From Mycobacteroides chelonae CCUG 47445 (GTDB taxonomy: Bacteria; Actinomycetota; Actinomycetes; Mycobacteriales; Mycobacteriaceae): a stretch of DNA of 64,000 nt. Below the pieces are notes generated by a model. That model saw only the letters and a program-made list of their open reading frames with translations, was not told where the DNA came from and did no database searches. This document shows, piece after piece, positions 32,791 through 42,039 of the stretch (its first letter is position 1; each line of letters begins with the position of its first letter). The position numbers were made by a program, and so were the translations under genes. Location: NCBI RefSeq assembly GCF_001632805.1, contig NZ_CP007220.1:1860001-1924000 (forward strand), in the 5' to 3' direction.

Positions 32791-33497
32791 ACCGATTCGT
32801 CCAGGCGTTGCGTCTGGAACTGACCTTGCAGGTGCGGCAGAAGTTCCTGCATGCCGCCGTCTTCTCCGGGTTTATCTGGCTAGCAGTGCTCCTGCCCATG
32901 TCGCAGGCTCTTCGGCCGATCGCCGAGCCCTACATCTTGGTCGGTGACATCTCGATCATCGGCTTCTTCTTCATCGCGGGCACCGTGTTCTTCGAGAAAC
33001 AAGAAAACACTCTGGGAGCAGTCATTTGCACCCCACTACGATTTCGCGAGTACCTGGCCGCCAAACTTGCCGTGCTGCTGGCAATCTCGGTGGTGGTAGG
33101 GGTGGGAGTTTCGACTATCGCCCACGGCTTTCACTACCGGGCAGTGCCGCTGATCGTCGGAGTGGTGCTGGGCGCGCTCATCATGCTGCTCAGTGGATTC
33201 GTCAGCTCGCTGCCGTTCGCGTCGATTAGCGACTGGTTCCTCTCTGCGACTATCCCGTTAGCCATCTTGTCGTTGCCAATCCTGGGCTTTTCAGGCATCT
33301 GGGCCACTCCGCTGCTGTATGTGATTCCTACCTACGGTTCCCTACTGTTGTTCGGCGCAGCCTTCGGGCAGGTGACGCTGACCGGATGGCTGGCACTGTA
33401 TGCCGTCGCTTATCCGGTGATCTGTATCGCGGGTCTGTACTTCGCGTGCAAGGCTGCTTTCGGGAAGTACATCGTGGCGAAATCCGGAGGAATGTGA
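32787..33497 (+). CDS. ABC exporter, permease subunit 1
   Basis: A 236-residue protein with six hydrophobic spans (among them FSGFIWLAVLLPMS, ISIIGFFFIAGTVFF, LAVLLAISVVVGVGVS, LIVGVVLGALIMLLS, AILSLPILGFSGI, LYAVAYPVICIAGLYF). The cytoplasmic segment FFEKQENTLGAVICTPLRFREYLAAK is the coupling-type loop of ABC-2 exporters. It is fused by 4-bp overlap to the ATPase gene and by one base (TGATG) to the second permease, so all three are translated together. Confidence 0.88.
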   Translation: MNRFVQALRLELTLQVRQKFLHAAVFSGFIWLAVLLPMSQALRPIAEPYILVGDISIIGFFFIAGTVFFEKQENTLGAVICTPLRFREYLAAKLAVLLAISVVVGVGVSTIAHGFHYRAVPLIVGVVLGALIMLLSGFVSSLPFASISDWFLSATIPLAILSLPILGFSGIWATPLLYVIPTYGSLLLFGAAFGQVTLTGWLALYAVAYPVICIAGLYFACKAAFGKYIVAKSGGM

Positions 33498-34237
33498 TGA
33501 TCCCCGGTCAGGTGTGGGCCGCATTCGGCCGCAACGATATTCGCGGCACTTATCGCGATCCGCTACTGATCATGGTGGTGCTGGCACCGGTCGTCTGGAC
33601 CACCGGGGTGGCGGTGCTGACCCCACGAGCCACTGAAATGCTGGCCACCACACGGGGATTTGACCTGGTGCCGTACTACCCGCTGGTGTTGACGGCCTTC
33701 TTGCTGCTCACCAGCATCATCATCCCCGGGGCGCTGGCGGCGTTTCTGGTGCTCGACGACGTCGACGCCGGGACATTGACCGCATTGCGGGTGACTCCGG
33801 TGCCGTTATCGGGGTACTTCCTCTACCGGGCCACCACCGTCATCGTGATCACCACGGTCTATGTGATCGCGACGTTGTCTCTGAGCGGGATCTTGGAGCC
33901 GGGAGTGTTGCCTGCGCTGATACCGATCGGGATTCTTTCCGGGTTGTCGGGGGTGGTGACACTCTTGCTGGTGATTGCCTTTGCCAACAACAAGATTCAA
34001 GGCCTGGCTGCAGTTAGGGCGCTGGGTATGCTGATCGCCGGGCTGCCCTGCCTGCCGTGGTTCATCGACTCGAACTGGGGTTATGCGTTCGGCGTCTTGC
34101 CGCCCTTCTGGGCAGCCAAGGCGTTTTGGGTGGTCAGTGACCACGGCACCTGGTGGCCTTACGTGGCAACCGGCGTGATCTACAACCTGCTGGTCGCATG
34201 GCTGCTCTTGCGGAGGTTCCTGGCGAAGACCGGCTAG
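33497..34237 (+). CDS. ABC exporter, permease subunit 2
   Basis: A 246-residue membrane protein with six spans. The segment LVLDDVDAGTLTALRVTPVPLSGYFLYR is the cytoplasmic loop typical of ABC-2 permeases. ATG 33497 shares its A with the stop codon of permease 1. Two different half-size permeases with one ATPase suggest a heterodimeric export channel. It converges on the carotenoid oxygenase gene with 4-bp overlap. Confidence 0.88.
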   Translation: MIPGQVWAAFGRNDIRGTYRDPLLIMVVLAPVVWTTGVAVLTPRATEMLATTRGFDLVPYYPLVLTAFLLLTSIIIPGALAAFLVLDDVDAGTLTALRVTPVPLSGYFLYRATTVIVITTVYVIATLSLSGILEPGVLPALIPIGILSGLSGVVTLLLVIAFANNKIQGLAAVRALGMLIAGLPCLPWFIDSNWGYAFGVLPPFWAAKAFWVVSDHGTWWPYVATGVIYNLLVAWLLLRRFLAKTG

Positions 34238-35712
34238 GCCGGTATCCAGTTGCCGTGGAACTGGAAGGGTATGCGCGCCGGAAGGTGAACGGTCGCAACC
34301 TTTTCCATTGACTGCGCGTCAACGATCAGCATGTTGCTGAGTTGAGTGCTGCGATCATACTCATATCCGATCAGCACCCCGTCGCCCTCCTCGGCATCCG
34401 CGGAACGTGGCACGGGAGAGAACTCGCCGGGTATGTGTCCGGCCTCCAGCTTGTGTTCGGTGGTGCTGCCGCCAACGAGGTCGTAGCGGATCAGGGAGGC
34501 GCGCGCGCCATCGAGGCTTTCCAGGGTGTCGATATCGGTGTCGCCGACGCTCGTAGTGAAGCCGTATCGATGCGGCAGGCTGACCCGGCGGGGGTCGACC
34601 ATGGGGAACTCCTGGAGGCGTTCGTCCGTCCATGATTCCTTAACCATTCCGGTCTCCAGGTCGACTTCCCACCGGTGCAGCCGTGGGCGCCCCGTCCCCA
34701 GCACGTCGGCGATGCTGTACTCCGAATCATCGTCGGGTCCGGTGATCCGGCACGCGTCGATGACGATGGTGCCGTCCTCCTCATGCGCGTTAAGGGTGTG
34801 GAACACATAGCAGGGTTCGATCTCGAACCAGCGCACCGTCGCGGGCCCCTGACGGGGAATAACCCCAATGCGGCTGGGATGCCCGGCTTTCCAGCGCAGG
34901 GGCACCTCGGCGGTCTTAGGTAAGGGCGCCCGGGCCACCAGCGGACCGAGCAACGCGGGCGGCTCGAACCGGCCCAGTAGCCCGGCGGCCATGCGGCTGA
35001 CGAATGGTGGTGCGACCTTGCGCGTCAGCAGGTTGAGGTCGATCACCAGCGGGCAGTCGAAGATCATCACGTAGTTCTCGCTCAGTGCGATGTCGTGCAG
35101 TAGTGGCCTGCCCGGCACGTCCAGGGGCACGCTCTTGCGCACCGTGCCATCCGGGCCGATCACCACATAACGCGCCACCGGCGGCCCGACGAGTTGATAG
35201 GTGACGGCATGCAATTCGCCGGTCATTGGATCCAGCTTGGGATGTCCGGTGTAGCCGCCTTCTAGTGTTCCGCCGAAGTCGCAGGTGCCGACAGTGTCCA
35301 GCTCCTCGGTCAACTCGTAGGGTGCGATACCCGCTTCTGTGCTGACGATCGTTTTGCCGGCGAATCCGAATACGTTCGTGTTCGGCGCCACCGCGGTCAC
35401 GCCGGCACGATAGTTGGGCGTCTTCGCCTTCTCGCCGAGCAGGCCGGCCACTCGCGGCGTGCGCACCCACCGGCTGCGGTACCACTCGGCACGGCCGTCG
35501 TGTAGCCGCACGCCGTGCACCATGCCGTCGCCGGTGAGCCCGAATATTGAGTAGTTGTTCGGGTCATATTGCCCGGGAAGCGGATTGGGGCCAGTACGCA
35601 CATATCGCCCGCTGAGGAACTTCGGGATCTCGCCGGTTACCTTCAGGCTGGTGGCGGTGACTTCGCGGTCGACGGGCAGCACATACTCGTCGGACAGCAG
35701 ATCTACTTCCAT
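34234..35712 (-). CDS. Carotenoid cleavage oxygenase
   Basis: A 492-residue non-heme iron dioxygenase of the carotenoid/stilbene cleavage family. Four conserved iron-binding histidines are visible: TGHPKLD, LLHDIAL, VFHTLNAHE and QFHGNW near the C-terminus. GRYVRTGPNPLP is the N-terminal family signature. It would cleave a double bond in carotenoids, apocarotenoids or a related substrate. ATG 35712 (MEVDLL) is preferred over 35724. A TetR gene and a palindrome lie directly upstream, suggesting local control. Confidence 0.92.
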   Translation of the reverse strand: MEVDLLSDEYVLPVDREVTATSLKVTGEIPKFLSGRYVRTGPNPLPGQYDPNNYSIFGLTGDGMVHGVRLHDGRAEWYRSRWVRTPRVAGLLGEKAKTPNYRAGVTAVAPNTNVFGFAGKTIVSTEAGIAPYELTEELDTVGTCDFGGTLEGGYTGHPKLDPMTGELHAVTYQLVGPPVARYVVIGPDGTVRKSVPLDVPGRPLLHDIALSENYVMIFDCPLVIDLNLLTRKVAPPFVSRMAAGLLGRFEPPALLGPLVARAPLPKTAEVPLRWKAGHPSRIGVIPRQGPATVRWFEIEPCYVFHTLNAHEEDGTIVIDACRITGPDDDSEYSIADVLGTGRPRLHRWEVDLETGMVKESWTDERLQEFPMVDPRRVSLPHRYGFTTSVGDTDIDTLESLDGARASLIRYDLVGGSTTEHKLEAGHIPGEFSPVPRSADAEEGDGVLIGYEYDRSTQLSNMLIVDAQSMEKVATVHLPARIPFQFHGNWIPA

Positions 35713-35728
35713 GATGACACCCAATTCT

Positions 35729-35742
35729 CTACATCGTTGTAG
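35729..35742. promoter_or_regulatory. Palindrome upstream of the carotenoid oxygenase
   Basis: CTACA-TCGT-TGTAG, perfect 5-bp arms, lies 17 bp before the oxygenase start and near the end of the TetR gene. It may be a TetR operator. Short, so uncertain. Confidence 0.4.
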
Positions 35743-35827
35743 CTAGAACGTACAGTCAAGCTCGACGGTAGGCCTTATGAATGGGTATGGCAAGAGTCAA
35801 ATTCGGTGGCACCCAGGAGGGCGCGGG

Positions 35828-36436
35828 TTAGGTCGCTTGTGGGTAGCCGGTGCTGATGCCGGCGACGACGTATGCCGCGCACGTGCGCACCGCCACCGCC
35901 GGGTCGATGTGGTGGGTGATCGCGGTCAGCACTCCCGACATGATGGCGCGCGCACTCATGGTCGCCAGCAGCAGGCGACGCTGCGCCGCGGCCTCGTTCT
36001 GCGCCGGATCCCCGAGCTGAAAGACGGACATGATGCGGGACACGGCGTCGGTGAGAACCTCTTCGTCGAACCCGGGAACCCTGGGCGCCGTGGAATCGGC
36101 CAACAACTGCATGCCCAGGGGCCGAGCGGCCGCATGGTTGAAGAACGGCTCCAGGGCCGCGCTCAGTGATGCTGTCGGGTCGTTCAGGTCGAGGTTTTCC
36201 GGCATCGACACGTCGTCGAAGATCGCGCGCATCAGGTTGGCCTCGCGTCCGACGAGCCGGATGAGGAGTCCGTCCTTGGAGCCGAAATGTGCGTAGAGCG
36301 TCTGCTTGGTCACTTGGCCGGACGCCACTATTTGATCCATAGTGACTGTCCCGCAACCCTGCTCGGCCACAACGGGTAACACCAGATCGAGTAGCTCGTC
36401 GTCGGTGGGCCGATAGCCGGGGCTGCGTGACGTCAC
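35828..36436 (-). CDS. TetR-family regulator
   Basis: A 202-residue regulator. The N-terminal HTH is VTMDQIVASGQVTKQTLYAHFGSKDGLLIRLV, the standard TetR signature. The rest is a helical ligand domain. GTG 36436 is chosen as start since the upstream frame crosses the end of the neighbouring TetR gene. It lies upstream of and on the same strand as the carotenoid oxygenase gene, with a palindrome in between; probable control of that gene. Confidence 0.85.
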   Translation of the reverse strand: MTSRSPGYRPTDDELLDLVLPVVAEQGCGTVTMDQIVASGQVTKQTLYAHFGSKDGLLIRLVGREANLMRAIFDDVSMPENLDLNDPTASLSAALEPFFNHAAARPLGMQLLADSTAPRVPGFDEEVLTDAVSRIMSVFQLGDPAQNEAAAQRRLLLATMSARAIMSGVLTAITHHIDPAVAVRTCAAYVVAGISTGYPQAT

Positions 36437-36465
36437 TGCAGTACCGTAACCGCTTGGGGCGGCGG

Positions 36466-37050
36466 TTAGTCGAGCACTTTGATGGATAGCGTGGGTCTCG
36501 GCGTATCTCCATGCTCCAGCCGGTCCCATACCGCGTCGATCAGCGGTTGCAGTAGCAGTGCGCCCATCTGCCGAACCATCACGGACACAACCTGAGTGGA
36601 TTCGGGGCGTTCAGTGGGGGCCATTCCCTCTTCGCGGAGTGTGGCCACCTCGTCGCGGGTCAGCTGAATCAGCGCGGTCAACATGCTCAACCGTTCTTCG
36701 GAGGGCTCGAGCACGGCCCGGCGTACGTAGTTCACGATCGGGGGATTGGCCTTGAGCATCGCGACGACGGCGGCGTCGCGGGCCGCGGCGAGCTTGCGCG
36801 GGTCCTTCTCTTGGTCGACCGATCGCAACGCTTCGACGTGGTAGTCGACCACCAGCTGATCCACGGCCTGGCGCAGACCGGCCTTGGTCTTGAAGTGGTG
36901 TTGCACCAGCCCTAGCGTCACCCCGGCCGCGGATGCGACCGCGCGCAATGAAATTCGCTCCTCGCCGTACTGAGCGTACAAATCCAGCGCGGTATTGCGA
37001 ATGCGCGCCTTCGCGGTCAAGTCCTCGTCAGTCGCGCGCGGGTTTGCCAT
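36466..37050 (-). CDS. TetR-family regulator of the adjacent acyl-CoA genes
   Basis: A 194-residue TetR protein. HTH: ISLRAVASAAGVTLGLVQHHFKTKAGLRQAVDQLV. ATG 37050 is used; a much longer frame to 37638 is antisense to the acyl-CoA dehydrogenase gene and is spurious. It is divergent from the acyl-CoA dehydrogenase/thiolase pair with an imperfect palindrome between starts, so it probably represses that pair in response to an acyl-CoA. Confidence 0.88.
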   Translation of the reverse strand: MANPRATDEDLTAKARIRNTALDLYAQYGEERISLRAVASAAGVTLGLVQHHFKTKAGLRQAVDQLVVDYHVEALRSVDQEKDPRKLAAARDAAVVAMLKANPPIVNYVRRAVLEPSEERLSMLTALIQLTRDEVATLREEGMAPTERPESTQVVSVMVRQMGALLLQPLIDAVWDRLEHGDTPRPTLSIKVLD

Positions 37051-37090
37051 AAGCCTCAGCGTACCGCACCCCTTTACAAACGAATCTGAA

Positions 37091-37108
37091 ACGATACACT
37101 TGTATTGT
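37091..37108. promoter_or_regulatory. Imperfect palindrome, probable TetR operator
   Basis: ACGATACAC-TTGTATTGT matches its own reverse complement at 7 of 9 arm positions and lies 23 bp before the acyl-CoA dehydrogenase start. Position and AT-richness support an operator. Confidence 0.5.
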
Positions 37109-37131
37109 CTCGATGAGGAGGTCACTGAAAG

Positions 37132-38292
37132 ATGTCTGCACTTTTCCCGGCGTATCGCGCGTCCTGGGAGACCGATGCGCACCGCGACCTGCGCAAGCAT
37201 GCCGCCGAGTTCCTGCGCAAGGAGTCCACGCCCAATCAGGACCGCTGGAGTGCCCAGCATCAGGTTGACCGTGAGTTCTGGAACAAGCTGGGCGACGCTG
37301 GCCTGCTCGGCCTGGACCTGCCCGAGGAATATGGCGGTGCCGGAGGCGATTTCGGCTTTTCGGCGGTGGTCGCCGAGGAGCTGGCGCTGGCCCAGGACAC
37401 CGCGACGGGCTGGGGCGTGCACTCGCCGATCGTCGCGCACTACATCAACACCTACGGCAACACCGAGCAAAAGTCCCGCTGGATGCCCGGCATCATCAGT
37501 GGCGACCTGGTGCTGGCCATCGCGATGACCGAGCCCGGAACAGGTTCGGATCTGCAAGGGGTGCGCACCAGCGCGGTCCGGGATGGCGACCACTACGTGA
37601 TCAACGGCTCGAAGACGTTCATTTCCAACGGCACCCATTGCGACCTGCTGGTGATCGTGGCCAAGACCGATCCATCCCAGGGGGCCAAGGGGATATCGCT
37701 CATTGTCGCCGAGACCAAGGACTTACCCGGATTCGAGCGTGGCCGGGTGCTGGAGAAGGTGGGGCAGCACGGACAGGACACCCGCGAGCTGTTCTTCAGC
37801 GATATGCGGGTGCCGGTGGCCAACCGGCTCGGCGAGGAAGACGGACAGGGATTCATCCAGCTCATGACTCAGCTGGCGCGTGAGCGCCTCATCATCGCGG
37901 CGGGGAACGCCGGCATGGCCGAGGCCGCGGTGCTGGAGTCGATCACGTACACCAAGGAGCGTGAGGCATTCGGCCAGCCGCTCATCAAGTTTCAGAACAC
38001 CAGGTTTCAGCTGGCCGAGTTGAAGGCCGAGGTGTTGTCCATCAAGGCAACCGTCGACTGGTGCATCCAGAACTACATCGACGGTGTCAACGATCCCGCA
38101 ACGGCTTCGATTGCCAAGCTGGTGGCCACCGACAAGGGGGTCGCGGTGGTCGACCGGTGTGTTCAGTTCTTCGGGGGATACGGCTACATGATGGAGTACC
38201 CGATCGCCCGTGCGTACGCCGCCGCGCGCGTAAACAAAATCTACGGTGGCACAAGCGAAATCATGAAAGAACTCATCTCGCGGTCTCTGTGA
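37132..38292 (+). CDS. Acyl-CoA dehydrogenase (FadE-type)
   Basis: A 386-residue acyl-CoA dehydrogenase. AMTEPGTGSDLQGVRTSA and VINGSKTFISNG are the flavin and substrate segments; the C-terminal QFFGGYGYMMEYPIARAYAAARVNKIYGGTSEIMKEL gives the catalytic-region Glu in GGTSEI. GATGAGGAGGT precedes the start. It is followed after 22 bp by a thiolase-like gene, so the two probably act in one beta-oxidation-type route. Substrate unknown. Confidence 0.94.
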   Translation: MSALFPAYRASWETDAHRDLRKHAAEFLRKESTPNQDRWSAQHQVDREFWNKLGDAGLLGLDLPEEYGGAGGDFGFSAVVAEELALAQDTATGWGVHSPIVAHYINTYGNTEQKSRWMPGIISGDLVLAIAMTEPGTGSDLQGVRTSAVRDGDHYVINGSKTFISNGTHCDLLVIVAKTDPSQGAKGISLIVAETKDLPGFERGRVLEKVGQHGQDTRELFFSDMRVPVANRLGEEDGQGFIQLMTQLARERLIIAAGNAGMAEAAVLESITYTKEREAFGQPLIKFQNTRFQLAELKAEVLSIKATVDWCIQNYIDGVNDPATASIAKLVATDKGVAVVDRCVQFFGGYGYMMEYPIARAYAAARVNKIYGGTSEIMKELISRSL

Positions 38293-38314
38293 CCGGGCAC
38301 GGTAAGGAGCCGCA

Positions 38315-39523
38315 ATGAAGCAGCAGAACAAGGTTTTCGTCGTCGGCGTCGGCATGACGAAGTTCGAGAAACCCGGAAGCCGTGAGGGCTGGGACTACCC
38401 GGCCATGGTCAAAGAGAGCGGAACCAAGGCACTCGACGATGCCGGGGTGCGCTACGAACAGATTGAGCAGGCCTTCGTCGGAAACGTCTACGGGGATTCG
38501 TGTTCCGGGCATCGTGCTCTCTACGAGCTAGGCCACACCGGAATCCCGATCTACAATGTCAACAGCAACTGCTCGACAGGATCGACCGCACTGTTCATGG
38601 CGGCCAACGCCATTCGTAGCGGTCAATCGGACGTGGTGCTGGCCGCCGGGTTCGAGAAGATGGAACGTGGCTCGCTGAGCATGAAGTACACCGATCGCGA
38701 GTCACCCTTGATGCCGCAGATCAACCGTCTCGGTGAACTAACGCCGCCGCAGATGCCCATGACCGCATGGATGTTCGCCGCTGCCGCCGAGGAATACATG
38801 CGCGAGTACGGCCTGACCGCCGAGCAGTTGGCGTGGATCGGATACAAGAACCACAAGCACTCGGTGAACAACCCGTACAGCCAGTTTCAGGACGAGTACT
38901 CACTGGAAGACATCCTGTCTTCGCGGAGCATTGTGGCGCCGTTGACCAAGCTGCAGTGCTCGCCCACCTCGGATGGGTCGGCGGCAGCCATCGTGGCCAG
39001 CGAAGAGTTCGTCGACAAGCACGGACTGGCCGATCAAGCCGTCGAGATCGTCGGACAGGCCACCGTCACCGACCGCGCTGACACCTTCGACGGCACCGCG
39101 GCGGGCATCGTCGGCGCACACATGAACAAGGCGGCGATCGCCGCCGTCTACGAGCAGGCGCAGATCGGCCCCGAGGATATCGACGTGGTGGAGCTGCACG
39201 ACTGCTTCTCGGCCAACGAGGTCCTGGTGTACGAGGCGCTCGGGTTCTGCGAGCAGAGGGAGGCCGGCAAGCTGATCGACAACGAGGACACCACCTTTGG
39301 CGGCAAGTGGGTGGTCAACCCGTCGGGCGGCCTGATCTCCAAGGGACATCCGCTGGGTGCCACCGGGCTGGCCCAATGCGCGGAACTGAACTGGCAGCTA
39401 CGCGGACAGGCCAACAAGCGTCAGGTCGCCGGGGCTGCCACCAAGGACGGTGTGGCGCTGCAACACAACATCGGGCTGGGTGGCTCGGTGGTGGTGACCG
39501 CATACCGCCCGGCGCAGCGTTAG
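38315..39523 (+). CDS. Thiolase-like lipid-transfer protein (SCP-x type)
   Basis: A 402-residue thiolase-fold protein. The nucleophile region is [12 protein letters not shown] (Cys near 90), HDCF and GHPLGATG supply the other active-site residues, and the protein resembles mycobacterial lipid-transfer proteins/acetyl-CoA acetyltransferases of the SCP-x group. These cleave branched or sterol side-chain beta-ketoacyl-CoAs. The 22-bp spacing to the acyl-CoA dehydrogenase and the AAGGAG site indicate co-expression. Stop overlaps the end of the converging monooxygenase gene. Confidence 0.9.
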   Translation: MKQQNKVFVVGVGMTKFEKPGSREGWDYPAMVKESGTKALDDAGVRYEQIEQAFVGNVYGDSCSGHRALYELGHTGIPIYNVNSNCSTGSTALFMAANAIRSGQSDVVLAAGFEKMERGSLSMKYTDRESPLMPQINRLGELTPPQMPMTAWMFAAAAEEYMREYGLTAEQLAWIGYKNHKHSVNNPYSQFQDEYSLEDILSSRSIVAPLTKLQCSPTSDGSAAAIVASEEFVDKHGLADQAVEIVGQATVTDRADTFDGTAAGIVGAHMNKAAIAAVYEQAQIGPEDIDVVELHDCFSANEVLVYEALGFCEQREAGKLIDNEDTTFGGKWVVNPSGGLISKGHPLGATGLAQCAELNWQLRGQANKRQVAGAATKDGVALQHNIGLGGSVVVTAYRPAQR

Positions 39524-40892
39524 GCGGCGCGTACCAGCCCGGACCGGGCGAACCGGCCCGCGGGGGAGAATCGCTCCAGGATGGCATCGGCGGGTTCCCC
39601 GGCCCATTCGGTGATGAGCTCTTTGGCCGACTCGATCGAGGTGACTCTCTCGAAGGGTTTCGGATCGTCGAGCAGGCTGAAGAGTTTGGATGCGAATCCC
39701 TCGTGGACATGACCCGCCGCGAAGAACAGGTCGCCGTAGTCGTGCAGCTCGTCATCGCCGAGATAGAGCCGGGTCACCAGCTGCGCGGCACGTGCCCGCC
39801 GGTCGTAGAACTCCTCGAAAGCCGCAGTGAGCCAGGCGGTGTCGAAGGGCCCGTCGTGTGCGGCGGCCTTGTGGACGAGTGCGGCCGCCTGGACCAGGCC
39901 GCCTTGTGCACCCTGACCGGCTATCGGGTCATAGGCCACGGCGGTGTCACCGAGCGCCGCGACAGGATGTCCGCCGGCGGTGTGTCCCACTCCGTGCCGC
40001 ACCAGCTGGGTGACCGCGCCGGTGATCCACGAATGCGGGTCTTCTTCGATGACGTTGAGCGACAACACTTCCGGCAAGTCCCAGTCGATGTACTCACGAT
40101 GCACATCGGTGACGGCCTGTAGCGCGGAGGCGGCACTGTCGACGGCGGAGTACCGCCGTTCCCAGTCGCTACCGGGTTTGGCCCAGGTGAGGAACGACCA
40201 CGACGGTCGGCGTCCTTGTGCAAATAGGGGCCCCACCACGCCTCGCCCTGATCGGTGATGAACGAGAACGCGCTGTGCCGTCCGCCGGCGGGCCCCCGGT
40301 GCGCGAAGACATCGGATCCATGCCCCAGGTCTGCGACGGTCAGCATCAGCAGCCGGCGTTGGGGACGGTCGTACACCGTGCGCGAGGCATCCACCGGGAA
40401 CAGAGAGGACAACCCGCCGCGGCCGGTCGCCACCAGCGTCAGGTCGTGGGCTCCGGCGATCGCGTCGAGCCTTTCCGGATCCACCTGCTCCACGACGAAA
40501 CGTCCGCCGCGTTCCTGGAACTGGGTGAGGCGATCATCGGCCTTGAGCCGGGTATCGACGGCGACACCCTGGGTGCCCCGATCGAAGTCGGCATCGAAGG
40601 CGATGACCTCGGGGCGGCCGGGTTCACTGCCGTCGACCAGGCGCACACTGAGCCCGGTGGAGGTGGGCCCCGGATCCAGGTAGCTGGTGAGCCCAAGACC
40701 GGCCTCGGCACGCTGGGCCTCGCCGAAGATCAGCGCGGTGCCCGTCGCGGGCACGTCCTCACGCAAACTCCGCTGGTCCCGGTCGCTGTAGATGGTGACG
40801 TCAAAGCCCTTGTCCAGTAGCCCCAATGCGGCCGTGGCGCCGGTCTGCCCGGCGCCGATGATGGCCGCCCTGCGCCCATGTCGTGTCGTCAT
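39520..40892 (-). pseudogene. StyA-type FAD monooxygenase, frameshifted
   Basis: The product resembles styrene/indole monooxygenase oxygenase subunits. The 5' part (ATG 40892) has the FAD motif AIIGAGQTGATAALGLLDKGFDVTIYSDR and the HDLTLVATGRGG strand. The 3' part, in another frame, has PVAALGDTAVAYDPIAGQGAQGG, the FAD-closing motif of this family, and runs to 39520. The frame breaks near 40207: EAWWGPYLHKDA reads in the first frame and PSWSFLTWAKPG continues in the second. A single missing base explains it. It could be a true mutation or an error in the sequence; both halves otherwise look well conserved. Confidence 0.8.
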
Positions 40893-40967
40893 GCCGCCAC
40901 TATCGGCGCGTGGCCTTATGCGCGAAAGCCACCCGCTCATGCTGATTACAAGGGCCATAATGCGGAT

Positions 40968-42032
40968 GTGCACACTCGGCAGCAGCTAGAACCAGGGTTT
41001 CAGTACCTTCTGGTTACCGAGGCGCTTCGAGACACCGGGCAGTTGAGGCAGCTCAAGGTTGGCATCGGGGTCCTGTGTTTCTCGATCGTGCTGTTTGCGG
41101 GGGCTACGCAGTTCAACCCGTTGGGTCCACAGGGGGTGTGGCCTCGTACGATTCAGGGCATCGCGGCCGCCATGGCCGTGATCGTCGGCCTGTGCTGGAT
41201 CATGTTTCCTTGGCCGAGCCGGCGCGGCATGGTGGCCTTTGTCGTCTGGGCGGACGTGACCCTGGCGATAGCCGCCGCTCTGTTTTCCGACCCGACCGCC
41301 AGGCTCTGCGCGGTCGTGTACCTGGGACTGGTCGGCCTTCTTCCCACGTTTTTCCTGGGTAGGCGCGCATTGGTGATCCACTGCGGGTTCGCCCTGGCGT
41401 TGTTCGGCGCGCTGGTGGCGATGAACGTCCTGGTCGACGGTGCGACCTGGTACTCGCAGTTCACCTATGGAGCACCAGCGCTGGCCGCGGTGGTGTTACT
41501 GCCGGCCATCATCCAGGTGGTGCTCGAAGGAGGCCGAGACTCGATTCTGGCGGCGGCGGTTTCGGCGAACCGTGATCCGCTGACGGGTCTGCTGAACCGT
41601 CGAGGTGTCACCACCGCGATCGACCTGCTGCATCAAGACCGCATCGATGCCGTCAACGTCGTCGTAGTGCTGATGGATGTGGACGGACTGAAGGAACTCA
41701 ACGACTCCCGCGGCCACGGCGCCGGCGATGACATCTTGAAGGCAGTGGCAGCCATGCTCACGGCGAGCACACGGGTTGGCGAGATCGCCGCGCGCATCGG
41801 CGGCGACGAGTTCCTGGTCGTCGCGTTTCCCGGACGTGCCGAGGACATCGAGAGCACCGTGCGTCGCGTGAGCACGCCGCGCGCGGGCATCGACTCGTGG
41901 AGCGTCAGCGTCGGCGCGGCCTGGCAGTCGCGAACCGGAGGCGGAATTGACCTGGATTCGCTTGTCCAACAGGCAGATTACGAGCTGTACAAGGTGAAAA
42001 GCTCGCGCGGGATGTTAGATCCCCAGCACTGA
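40968..42032 (+). CDS. Membrane-bound GGDEF protein (diguanylate cyclase)
   Basis: A 354-residue signalling protein. After a short N-terminal region come about six hydrophobic spans (residues 25-185), then a GGDEF domain with DPLTGLLNRRGV and ARIGGDEFLVV, keeping the catalytic signature intact. It would make cyclic di-GMP. The RxxD inhibitory site usual five residues before GGDEF is not seen. GTG 40968 is a likely start; the frame is open to 40878. No EAL domain is present. Confidence 0.85.
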   Translation: MHTRQQLEPGFQYLLVTEALRDTGQLRQLKVGIGVLCFSIVLFAGATQFNPLGPQGVWPRTIQGIAAAMAVIVGLCWIMFPWPSRRGMVAFVVWADVTLAIAAALFSDPTARLCAVVYLGLVGLLPTFFLGRRALVIHCGFALALFGALVAMNVLVDGATWYSQFTYGAPALAAVVLLPAIIQVVLEGGRDSILAAAVSANRDPLTGLLNRRGVTTAIDLLHQDRIDAVNVVVVLMDVDGLKELNDSRGHGAGDDILKAVAAMLTASTRVGEIAARIGGDEFLVVAFPGRAEDIESTVRRVSTPRAGIDSWSVSVGAAWQSRTGGGIDLDSLVQQADYELYKVKSSRGMLDPQH

Positions 42033-42039
42033 TCCGCCG

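Noticed and set aside
39520..40892. Programmed ribosomal frameshift in the StyA-like gene
   Set aside because: No slippery heptamer or downstream structure is evident and this family is not known to use recoding; mutation or error is simpler.
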